A stretch of DNA of 64,000 nucleotides from Pascua guehoae. Its lineage: Eukaryota > Basidiomycota > Tremellomycetes > Trichosporonales > Trichosporonaceae. The stretch spans positions 1,545,066 through 1,609,065 of the forward strand of contig BCJX01000005.1 in NCBI GenBank assembly GCA_001600415.1, read 5' to 3'. Every line of letters starts with the position of its first letter. Within the stretch, counting starts at the first letter, position 1. The notes beneath the pieces were generated by a model. The model saw nothing but the letters and a program-made list of their open reading frames with translations, was not told the DNA's origin and searched no databases. Positions 34,901 to 45,072 of the stretch are shown here, piece by piece. A program made the translations under genes and the position numbers.

Positions 34901-37061
34901 TCGTGGCAAGGAGGGCGTTGAGGAGCGCACGCTCAGCCTTGACTGCCTGGAATGGCGATCGTTGCTTGCGAGCCTCTGCCTCCAGACCTGGAGGGAACTT
35001 TTCGATTGGACGCACAAAAGTGTTGACGGCGCTAGGTTGGGCGTCGGGAGGGGTAGGGTCGTCGATGCTGACGCCCTCCCACGTGCGCGTGGTGGCAACG
35101 AGGATTTCAGTCTTGTTCTCGCGGTGGTTGACAATCGTGCGGAGCGCAATGCTCATGATGGTGAGTGGCGGTGTGTCCTTGGCCTCGTCATCATCGAGCG
35201 GGCGTACGTCCTTGGGCGACTTGACTGTAAACTCAATCTTGCACCACGAGAACGCCTTTTCAGAGAGCGCAGGCTCAGAAATCGACAGCCAGCAGGGACC
35301 CATAATGCGCCGCTTGAGCGCAAAGAGTTCAAATGCAGACGTATTTGCACCAAACACGTGCGAAAAGGTCGCACCCGTGAGGCCAGCAGGGAGCTCGTCT
35401 TGGTCGTAGCCGTAGACGACCTTCATCCACTCGCTCTCGTCCCGCTCCACCGAGTGATCCTCGAACGCATACTTTCGCTGCACAAACTTGGCCGCAAACT
35501 CTTCAATGCCGTGCTTGCTCCGCACAGCGTCAAACTCCTGGTACACGTCGGTTTTGGAGACTTCAACATCCGTCTCGCGTCCACCCGCTGCAAAGTCAGC
35601 TGAGCTCTCTGCGATTCCTTCCTTAGCTGACTTACCAAACCGCTTTGGCCTAGGCTTGACAAAGAGGTTGCGCTGGATGCCCTTGACGCTTACACATGCG
35701 CTGACATACTTGCCTGACGCACGGTCGAGCACCTTGCCGACGAGGTGAACGACACCATCTTGCTCGAGAAAGTCGAGCCAAAAGATGCGCAGGGACCCAT
35801 CCTCCTCGAGCACATTCTCGGCCTTGGTGCTGCCCTGGGGTACACGCACAGCATCGAGATCCGACTTTGGTGTGAGAAGCGCCTCTTGCACGGCCCGCCA
35901 GTCCTTGCGGTCCTGAGTGGGCTTGCGGGCGTTGAGGGCGGGGGCAGCCTTCTTCTTGAGCGCAATCTCGTCGTCTTCTGGCTCGGGCTCCTCCTTCTTG
36001 ACCACGTGCTTGACAGCAGTCGAGTTGACGGCCGGACGGCGACGAGCGGCGCCATTCGTGCGTGGTGCTGGCCGCGCTGCAGGCTTGATCGCCATGTCCT
36101 CGTCGTCATCCTCTGGCTCCATCTTGACCATGGGCTCGTCAACATCCATCGACATGTCGCCGCCAAACGTGTCGTCGCCAAAGTCGACACCCTCGTCGGC
36201 ATCTCCGTCGTCGTCAATAATAGGCACCACAGTCGCCTCGCTAACGCGCGGCTTCTTGCCTTTGCTCATGCGCCCGCTGCGAAAGGGGTCGTAGGCCTCA
36301 TCGTCACTGCTCTCTCCATACCGCTTGTTCGAATAGGATGACGAGAAGAAGCCAGAGTCAGAACTCGGCGCAGGGTCCGACGACGGAAAATCTGGAGGGG
36401 ATGACTTGCGCTTCCGCGATGGCTCGGCCGTCACGGTCGAGAGAAGCGAGGCCATAAAGTCGTCTTCGTTGATGGCTGCCGGCGCCGGACGGTAGGCGCC
36501 CTTGGAAGCCGAGGCAGGGCGCGCATAATCGGTAAAGGTCGACTTGGGCTTGGGCTTTGCCTTTGCAGACGTCGCCCCAGTCTTTGCCGCCCTCGCACGT
36601 GCCTTTGCGCGCTTCAACTTGCGTGCTGAAACAGGTTAGATGGATTGCGCATCAGGAGAAGACAAGACTCACCCCGGCGCAGCTCCTCGTCCTCGCCCTC
36701 AAAGTCGTCCTCATCCTCGCTCTCCTCGTCCTCTTCGCCACCTCCTCCCCAGTCGTCCATCCCATTGTCCACATATCCACTTCCGTCGTCGTCCTCAATA
36801 AAGTCGTCCTGCGCAAGACGTGATCCCACGATGGACCGGTACTGCTCGTCGCTGACCTCGTCATACAGCTCGGTGTCGGGCGCCTGTGCGTGTCAGCCGC
36901 CCATCGCGTCCCGAGACGGTGGAGATTACGCGTCCTATGGGTCCCGTCCTACGGCATAAGACACTCACTTTCCACTGCTCGAGACGACTGCCGCGTGCGC
37001 GTGCTTCGCGCAGTGCGGCGAGGCGGTCGATTTTGCCTGTTTGCCCGCGTGATGACCGCAT
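31931..37061 (-). CDS. POL1: DNA polymerase alpha catalytic subunit
   Basis: Eight exons: 37061-36969, 36883-36673, 36625-35636, 35587-34689, 34648-34076, 34035-33313, 33225-32470, 32170-31931; 1494 aa, normal for the family. An acidic N-terminal region ([24 protein letters not shown]) precedes the inactive exonuclease-like part. Family-B polymerase motifs: [42 protein letters not shown]. The C-terminus has the cysteine clusters ([30 protein letters not shown]) that bind the B subunit and primase. Role: primer extension for the lagging strand. Intron 3 (35635-35588, 48 nt) has no stop and is a multiple of three. Intron 7 (32469-32171) contains a MITE-like insertion immediately after its donor. 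Confidence 0.96.
32326..32462. mobile_element. MITE-like element, family A, copy 4, inside POL1 intron 7
   Basis: 137 bp, flanked by TA (32324-32325 and 32463-32464). The inner inverted repeats share TGTCAAAAAGGAACGTGAG; the outer parts begin CAGTGCA and CAGACGG. The interior matches copy 2 at 7849-7987 with few differences. The TA at 32463-32464 is part of the intron's GTGAGTA donor region. Confidence 0.82.
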
Positions 37062-38094
37062 GTTGTGGAGAGGTGGTAATGTTGTGAGTGGGTGTGCTTT
37101 GGTTGTTGTGTTTGGTTGAATCAACTTTGGCCAACCAACATGACAGCGTCTGTGCGCGTCGAGACGCGTCGCGTAAGGTTACGTAAATGAGAATAGCAGC
37201 CAGACCCCGTGATATGAAGTGGGAGGAGTGATTAATGTTTCAGATCCACGTGCGTTTCTCGTGGGAGATGGCTTGACATTCCTCATGGTAGGATGTGGCA
37301 GTCTGGTGGTTTGAATTTGACTCTGCTCCATTGCCGTTCGTTTGTTCCTGTTTGTCCCCCCGCGCTCGAAGTAAAGAAGCGGGCGATCGCGCCTACGGTT
37401 ATAAATTTCCCTGAAATCATGATAAACCAAACTACCCGACGTGCCCTGCCTGTGCTGTCCGGCAGTCGAGTCTGTCACTCTCCCCAAACTGTGGGTTCCA
37501 TGGGTACGGAGGGTAATTGGTAGGGCCCCGGGAGTGCGCACTTGTTTGGGTCGGCGTGGCGGTCAGGCCCCATTCATTGACCCGCAGCGGGCCGCAAAAT
37601 GCGCAATGGCGTCCCCCTTTGACGACTATGGGAACAACCCTGTCGCCTCGACGCATGATCCTGCGGATATCTGTTGGGTCCTGACCTGTGCCTCGCGTTG
37701 CCTGGTACTCATCTAGGTAATGTCGTGGGGAGAGTTCTGTACCTCCCAGGACCTGACGTACCAAATGACCACAAACGGTCGCTCGCAACTACAGGGCCGC
37801 TAGTAAAGACAAAGGCGGAAAGGAATTACGCACGACCTTGACAACCCACCACTACTCGTACTGATAGCAGCAACTTTTCCCACTAACGAGATTGCCAAAG
37901 GTACGCGAGTGAGAGCTTCAAATACTCTACCGCCCTTCGTGGTCGGGGTTTGATTCTCCAGTTGTCTCACTCTACTTTGCCTCTCTCATCACTCCATCTC
38001 TACATCTCCATCTCCATCAGCCGCCCCTCCTCCCCCATCCTTCCCCCTCCCCTCCTTTCTCCCTCTCCTTTCCTCTCCCCACCTCCTGGTCGCC
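37062..38094. other. Divergent intergenic region
   Basis: Lies between POL1 and the plus-strand gene at 38095, whose leader is a long CT-rich stretch (about 37965-38090). No exon or RNA gene was recognised. Confidence 0.5.
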
Positions 38095-39816
38095 ATGTTT
38101 ATCGCTGGCATCGTGTCCGTCTTCCGACGCCCGCTGCAGCGCAATACGCGGCGCACTACCAAGGTAAGCTCAGTGCGACCGTCGGACCACATACACGGAA
38201 GCACCAGAACTGCCACCCCACAACAAACGTGTGGTGTGCATCTGCCCAATCGTACAACCCCAGCCTAGAGCTTGGCTTTGCGCGTGACAGTGGCCTCGAT
38301 GAGCCCGCTCGGATCGGGCGCGGGGTGAATCACCTCCGCGCCGCCACTGGCCGGGCGGTCGCCACGGATGCTGGCCACGGATGCTGACAAGCAGCGGCCT
38401 ACCGAGGCGACCTTGAACTGCCTCGACGACGTGCGCGACTGTCTCGCCTCGCGACACGCACACTACCACCCCCCGTGAGTGTACCCCAACCACGCTCAAA
38501 ACTGATGACAGCTACGTCCTTTCTGTGCTCAAGGCCTACTCTGGAAGGCGGCGTCGGCGCGAGTTCGCCGTCGAGCTGCGCCTGTTGGAACGCGAGGTGA
38601 GTTGGTTGGCACAGACCCAAATATGGCCTTGTCTCCCCCGATCGCTCCGCGACAGCCGTGTGCACACAGGGCGTGTGGGAGTGCGTATGGTGCATGTGGC
38701 GCACGATAGGGAGCGTAAATGCGGTTTGGGACGCTGGGATGCTGTCATGGTGGCGCTCCCGCATACCGATCAACCTCCTAGTCAGCACTCGCGTTTTTGC
38801 CTCCACTCCCACTACTGCAATTGATCCCACCCCATCATCGACGCCATGCACTACGCACTGCGATGGTCTGCAGTGGCCGTCTGAAAGGCTACGACGGCCA
38901 CTGCGTTGCACCACGCCCCTTCCATGGGACTTCTGCCATATCGCAGGGCAGAAGATCCGAGGATTTGGGTCAAGCATACCCGAGGCCACGTTGCAGACAA
39001 ATAGTAGTGCCATTTATCTGCACTCTAGCCGCTTCCATGAAGCAAATCCACCTCGTCTGCCCTCTGAACAGTATTTGGTATGCGTTTGGGGTGTATCGAC
39101 GGCATGCCTTGATGAGGCTGCCGCCAAGGACTATCCTGCTATCAATACACAGAATAGTTGTCGCTTCAGCACCTCCTCCTCCTCCTTCTCTTTGCCCTGG
39201 TGTTCACATTTGCTGTACGGTGGGGGTTTTGACAGGTTCCCCATGGGTCGGGGAGTCTCTGGCCGGCGTGTTTCTCTCGCATCGCGACAGCTATTCTGCG
39301 GGTTACTGCATTGCAGACTGTATGGCAGACTATGTCGTCTATGCCCGTTCGTCCGTGACCAAGTACTCAAGACGGTGTGGATACCCTCTATCGGCAACTG
39401 TAGTACTAGAAGCTGACCCACAGTTCCCGGAATTTGCACCAGAGTTCCGAGCAGCACACAAGGCTGCCGGCCTGCCCCTCTCCCACACTCCCCTCGACCC
39501 TTACCGTCCGTGGCGCCAGACAGCCGTGTTCGACGCCGCCGACTTGAGTGGCGTACCAGAGGCAGCGTGTCTCTCCCCACCGCCCCCATACGAGCGATAC
39601 GACGTGGGGCACCCACAATGCAACACACACTCCCGCACGCACACACATCCACACGGACCTCAGGCGCACCGACGCTCGCGGACGTCGCCGCCGCTCCAGC
39701 TCGAGGAGCTGCGTACGCTCGATGCCTCTCCCGACTCACGGGATGATGCGTGGTTTGACGCCGTTGAGCACCGTCCACGGGCGCGCCGGATACGGCCCGT
39801 CTCTTGCATACAGTAG
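38095..39816 (+). CDS. Uncharacterised Arg-rich protein, about 208 aa
   Basis: Exons: 38095-38163, 38395-38474, 38512-38596, 39424-39816; phases agree. Residues 1-75 are a coherent charged helical segment (FIAGIVSVFRRPLQRNTRR, ATLNCLDDVRDCLASRHAHY, YVLSVLKAYSGRRRRREF, LRLLERE) with a possible mitochondrial-presequence-like start. The last exon begins FPEFAPEFRAAHKAAGLPLS and becomes Pro/His/Arg-rich. I do not recognise the family; the first half could suit a small mitochondrial assembly factor, but that is a guess. The exon 2 acceptor is a tandem AAG/CAG pair, so one Gln may be optional. The last intron (about 827 nt) is much longer than usual here, and a missed exon is possible. Confidence 0.55.
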
Positions 39817-40574
39817 TGTACGCACTGCAACATCACCGAACACAACCCTTGACCCGTCATCATCGACCATACATGAATCTGTCGATTAGCTTTTCCCACA
39901 CCTAAACCCAAATCTTCATTACCCAGTTACTCCGTCACCAGGCACCCGGCCCGCACGGAAGGCGTCCGGGCGACGTCAACTGCCTCTCGTCTACTTCCCT
40001 CATAAATGGGTTTCATACGCGCAGCCATTATTGAGGAACGACGACCGGCCCGCGACGTTCTCGACAACGACCCCTGTGCCCAACCTTCATTCTCATTCGC
40101 CACAGCCGCCATCCTAACCCAGTGTCCGAAGCGAACACTCATTCATCCCTTTGTCGGTTGTACAGCTAAGTTTACATCGCATTGCACACCACATGCCAAT
40201 TTTGTCTTAATACAATCGTGCACTATGCACGCTATGCAATGCCTGGCGCACTCGGTGAATTGACCTCTCCCAACGGGGAGTGCGCCACTTTTTGCTAGTG
40301 AGTATGGCCGGCCAGCTGGTTTGTTGATATTAATCAAGTTACTACAGTAAAATGTAACCACTCCCATAACCTCCCTAAGACTCCACCTTCCCTAACCCTC
40401 TAAAGCCGGTAACCTTGCCCTAGCACCCTAATTAATACTCTGCTCGGGTGTGTTTAGTGGGCTGTTGCGGTGAGGTGCACCGGTGCACTACATTCTGCAT
40501 GCCACTGCTACAAGGTACTGTTTGTCACGTTCTCCTCTCCTTCCTCTGCACTTGCACTGTTGTCATGCACGCTC
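39817..40574. other. Convergent spacer, nothing recognised
   Basis: 3'-flanking sequence of two convergent genes; AT-richer than the average of the window around 40280-40440. No exon is supported. Confidence 0.45.
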
Positions 40575-41252
40575 TTACATCGAACGACGAGCACACGCCG
40601 ACGTTGCACGACGACCTGCCGGACCGACGGTCTCCTCCTGTTGTCAGCTTTAGCGTACTCCATGTTTAGAACTCACATCCTCGCCTTCCGAGCGACCACG
40701 AGCAATGCGGCGGGACAGGCGGCGGGCGGCGGCGTGGGTAAGGCCGGGAACGGGGCTGGTGGACGAGCCAGTCTCACCGACGGCGGCGCGTTGGCGCGAG
40801 ACACGCGACGGGTACGGAGCGAGGCGCCTCAGGTTGGACGAGCGACGGCCGGAGCCGGTCGCGGTACGCTGGCGGGGGGAACGAGCGGTGGGGTGGTCGT
40901 GAGACGGCTCGTCCGCGGCCACAGCGCGCTTGCGAGGACGCCGAGCCTCATCCGTGGGGGCAGCGTCGGGAACCCTGTACGGGCCGGGCACGCGCACGGC
41001 GACGCGTTGGCTGTGGTGCTGGTCATACGCCGCGAGAGTCGCATAGCCGGACATGACGAGCAAACCGCGCTCCATCACCTCCTGGACATGTTCTTCGAGT
41101 TGAGTGTGCGTGTCGATGCAGCTGCGATGGAGCTCGAGCACCCGGGCAATCGAAGAGTCGTCATAGATACCTAGGGTACCCATGCGCTCGAGGCTACGAC
41201 AGAGACGGCAGCTGCGCAGGGGATGCGGCCAGATGGCGTCGTTGGCGGGCAT
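40575..41252 (-). CDS. Uncharacterised basic protein, about 212 aa
   Basis: Exons: 41252-40677 and 40637-40575, joined by a 39-nt intron with a GTGAGT donor, a GCTGAC branch-like site and an ACAACAG acceptor; without splicing the frame would end at 40650. The N-terminal 95 residues look folded: PLRSCRLCRSLERMGTLGIY has a CxxC pair, followed by IARVLELHRSCIDTHTQLEE, VQEVMERGLLVMSGYATLAA. The rest is Arg/Ser/Pro-rich and disordered (RPRKRAVAADEPS, RRLSRRIARGRS), resembling nuclear-localisation signals. No family is recognised. A (CT)n stretch lies in its presumed 5' leader. Confidence 0.6.
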
Positions 41253-41354
41253 GACGTGGGAGGGATGAGGTGGTGGTGGCGGAGCTGAAGGAGATGAGAG
41301 GGAAGGTGTGAGGGCAAAGCGCGGGTTCCACAAGGCGGGGATAAGGAAGGTCGG

Positions 41355-41355
<1 letters not shown>

Positions 41356-41428
<73 letters not shown>
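41356..41428. repeat. (GA)n microsatellite
   Basis: About 36 GA dinucleotides, with a shorter second block at 41452-41467; on the minus strand it is a CT tract upstream of the gene starting at 41252. Confidence 0.95.
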
Positions 41429-41433
<5 letters not shown>

Positions 41434-42239
41434 AAGGAAGGTCGGTGTAGAGAGAGAGAGAGAGAGGGTACGAAGGAAGGAAGGAGGGAAAGAGAATGGA
41501 CAACAGAGAAAGAGATGAGACGGGCGATAATCTCTCAAATACATCCGCCGCCCTACAGCACACCCATGCACCCAGTACCCAGTCCGGCCAGTCCAGTCAT
41601 CCACGCATGCCACGCACCGCGGGCTCCACACGTCCATCCCACTACAGCCACTACGTCAACCACCCTGGCCACCACCCCGCCGCGCCGCCGCCCCATCACG
41701 ACCGGCACCGCCCCGCACTGGGCGCACTCCGCCACTATCACTGATCACTGCCGCCATGCCGCCGCAACGCGCAACGTGCAGGCACACAGCACGCAGCGCA
41801 CAGCTTTGGTTTCCTTGTCAAACTAAATTCAACCGCCTGGGGTATCTTCAACTCGTTGCAAGCATGCAGGTGCTTCGGTGCACAACTTGAAACCGTACAG
41901 CCGTGCAATGGCCGAAGAAAAAGCAGTCGCGTCATGCCAACCTGTCATGCACCCCATCTCCTAAACATGAAGCACCTTTTGTCACTCTGCTGATGCATGC
42001 CTGCAAAATTTATGCAGACACCAGTCCAGAGTACAGGGTTGCTGACATTACAGAATGCAGCAAACCATGGGTGCAGAGAGATGTATTTGACAATCAGGAC
42101 AACTTTCAGCCCTCAGCCACCCTTCATCCCAGCATGGGTACAGATCGTTTTACCAGAACACGGCTTGTAGACGACAGAGGCAAGGTGAGCACCCACATGC
42201 TCACAGAAAAGCATAGGCCCAGACTGACAGGGGGCAAGG

Positions 42240-42335
42240 AACTCTCGATGCACAGAATCTGCATACAATGATTTCATTCCACGAGAAATAGTACGCGAAT
42301 TTCACGTTTATCTCCGCCTCCCGAGCCGGTTAGCG
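42240..42335 (-). pseudogene. Relic copy of the 3' end of the XLF-like gene
   Basis: On the minus strand it ends with a frame reading RLGRRR-stop, followed by AT-rich 3' flank. Both the terminal codons and the flank (AATCTGCA, GATTTCATTC, GCGAA, CTCCGCCTCCC on the plus strand) match the end of the XLF-like gene at 45003-45110. No intact gene body is attached. Confidence 0.55.
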
Positions 42336-42558
42336 GCCGCCCAGCAGCTTGTATCGAGGCCAACAAGACTACTCTCAACAATGACATTGAGTGCCTCACA
42401 CCCATCAAGCTAGAGAGGATCCCGCCTGATGAAGGTCACCAGAGGACGTGCGCGTACGTTTGACAACGGCGTGCGGACGAAGCTGGGCAGCGAAGGGAAC
42501 GCGGGGCCGCAAGGGGGTGCGGGGGCGCACGCCGGGAAAGGCGGGCGCCGACTCCTCA

Positions 42559-42830
42559 AAACAGCTCGGGCGGAGGAAGGTGCGGCTCGGGGGTCGAGCC
42601 ACGCCTGGCCTGGACAGTAACTTGTCGGTGGAGCCGTTCTGGGTCCACGCGATCGTGGGCGTATTGGAGGACCCCGGCATTGATGCGTTGCTTCATCTCA
42701 GTGATTTGCTGCTGAAACGACGCTCGCTGGGCGCACCTCGCACCCAAGGATTTCGACACGCTCCCGGGTCGCCTGGGTCGCCGTGGAGACCTGCTGGATT
42801 CGGTCTGCTGTGCCCCGGCCAAAGGGCGCC
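42559..42830 (-). pseudogene. Possible broken coiled-coil gene
   Basis: From an ATG at 42830 one frame gives a helical segment (GTADRIQQVSTATQATRERV). The next helical segment (QQQITEMKQRINAG, then LQYAHDRVDPERLHRQ) continues in another frame, ending at a stop near 42556-42558. The only intron that would join them, GTGCGC to TTTCAG, is 25 nt, too short for this genome. A frameshifted or decayed gene is the simplest reading; no family was recognised. Confidence 0.3.
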
Positions 42831-43015
42831 ATTTTGTGACGACGGTAAGCCGGGGAAGATCCGCGGAAGGGTGAAAGAGGGTTGGAAGTGGGATAAATTC
42901 TAAAGAGGCATTCACAGGATGGGAAGGCGGAGTTGAAATGGAGAAAAGAAGGAAGGAGACACAGGAAGAGTGAGAAAGAGAGGTGACAGAAACGACAACA
43001 AACTCTCAAATCCAA

Positions 43016-45072
43016 AGGGGCGCCGTACGACGTCGAATCAGTTTGGATCGGCGGTGACGCCCAGCGGCTCTACCGGGTACCGGCCCGGTGTGGGCGAAGT
43101 GGAGCTAGCTAGTGGCGGTCACACTGCACACTGGGAGCCTGGAACTATGCGCTATGCGACGGTAGCGCACGTGGCGAGAACGGCCTGAGGATCTGAGGAT
43201 CTGAGTCGAAACATCGTTGGGTCACTTGGCGCCGCGAGGAGATCATCTCATGTCCCATCGATTTGTGATTGGGACCAACAGAATAAACGTTGGGCTGAAA
43301 GTGAGCCGCTGAAGTACCTCCTTCCCCAGCGACCTACAGTGGGGCGAGTTGAAGTTCCAGGATAGCCGAACGTCTCCTATGTGGATGCATTCTCACAATA
43401 GCCTGACGAGTAATGCATGCGTGAGGCCGCCAGCAATGTCGGTCGGCTGCTCTTCCTCAGGTCCGTCGGCTGCCCGGGAGTTCGATTCATGTAGAAAAGG
43501 GCTGTGTGATGTCTATTCCCAGAAGGAGTGGGCTACCACTGTCTGTGCGGGAGCCACACCAGCCTCACGAATTGCCAATGAGAGGTCTACATGGAGGTCC
43601 GAGCTAATGGGGTGTCATGCGTGTTGTTACTTCGCCCGGACACCATTGTGCCATTGTACGGTTGCGGTCGCGCGGTTGGAACCGGGCCCCCGGGCCCCCG
43701 GGGAATCCTAGGGCGCGTCGTGACATGGATAGGCGTTTGGTCGTTGTACAGGTGTGACCGGAAAGTTTTGAGACTGTGACGTTGAGCTCGGGAGCACACA
43801 CGCACCACGCAGCGTCTCATAGAGGAAACGCCATCTCCCACCCTTGTCTTGAGGCTGTAGTCGTTGACGTGCATGGTGGACATTACAATGTGGTAGACAT
43901 TACCGTGATGCACAGAGCCTTTCTGTTACCGTCAGATTGATGTACAGAGTGTCCATGGTCAACAGCGCATGCGTGCGACCGAGCTCCAGGTGGCAGTTTC
44001 AATACTTTGCCGGCACATCTGTATCTAGGATCCTCCCGATCCTCGATGTCTATGTAAGCTTGACAAAGGGCGCGGACGTAGGGTAGGGTGGTCGATGGTC
44101 GAACAGCGAGTAACTAGATGCAGGGTGGAAGAAGAAAGAGATGAGCGGGGTGGGAGAAGGAGAAGAGCAAGCAGGTGCCAATGCCGCGTGCTGCGTGTTG
44201 TGCCTCAGCGCCTCCGAGCAATGGCTGCATGCCGGCTGTGCATGGCCCATGAGGCTGCCAGCTGCCAGGCATGCCAGGACCATTGTGGCCATTGTGGCGG
44301 TGTGGCACTTTTCAGCCAAACGAGATTCCGCGTTGGTTCTTCCTTCCTCCAGACTCTCATGCCCCATGGCCAAGCACTAGCTTCCCTACCGCATGCGGTA
44401 CCCCACACCACAGGTTCTTCCACCCCATACCGCACCACCAATTAGGTCCCGGACACTACAACGCGTTGTCTGCAGTGTTGGTCACACTGTCCGTCCGTCA
44501 GTGCGCGTTCCATCATGGTCGAGCAGTGGTATGATAAGGAAAGTGTGATGCCCGCTCCACTGCCACCTGTCGAAGACAGCCGGTTCGGCAATCGAACCCC
44601 TGCACGACGTCATCACCGCGTGCATTACTCTCAACCCTGGGCCTGACATAGAGTATCATACATTCGGTAGCAGTATATAAGGAACCACTCATGCTTGTAG
44701 ATACCTTCGGCGAATGTATAACCTAGTCTTCTACTACATACATCGCCACCTTGCTACACCCATCGGCTCGAACGTCTATCTTGCGCAACCCCATCTCCAA
44801 CCCATACAGAACCAGACCAAATTGGCATGAGAGCTACACACACAGCATTCCTTTGCCACAGGTCAATACCCTCCACACAAGTCAACACCCGTAGGCGTCG
44901 TTTTACTCATACTAGCCAAATCTCCATTCCTTTGCGACATAACACAAAACAGGCTACTCGTCCACCCAGAGAACATGACCAACATAGGGCAAGGGGCTGT
45001 CGATGAGTAGAATCTGCACACGATTTCATTCAACAAGCAAACAGACAGTCGGAATAGTGCGCGAAATTGACG
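43016..45072. other. Intergenic, contains an orphan TATA-type promoter-like segment
   Basis: No exon chain is supported. TATATAA at 44674-44680 is followed by a CT/CA-rich leader-like stretch without a matching coding frame. Confidence 0.45.
44674..44680 (+). promoter_or_regulatory. Orphan TATA-like box
   Basis: TATATAA in a context like that of the hydrolase gene promoter (8737-8743), but the first downstream ATGs open only very short frames. Confidence 0.35.

Noticed and set aside
41356..41428. GA array as part of a coding exon on the plus strand
   Set aside because: Glu/Arg alternation in all frames is simple-repeat translation; the array lies in the presumed leader of the minus-strand gene.
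44570..44640. tRNA-like B box on the minus strand (GGGGTTCGATTGCC)
   Set aside because: No A box at a suitable distance and no cloverleaf stems.
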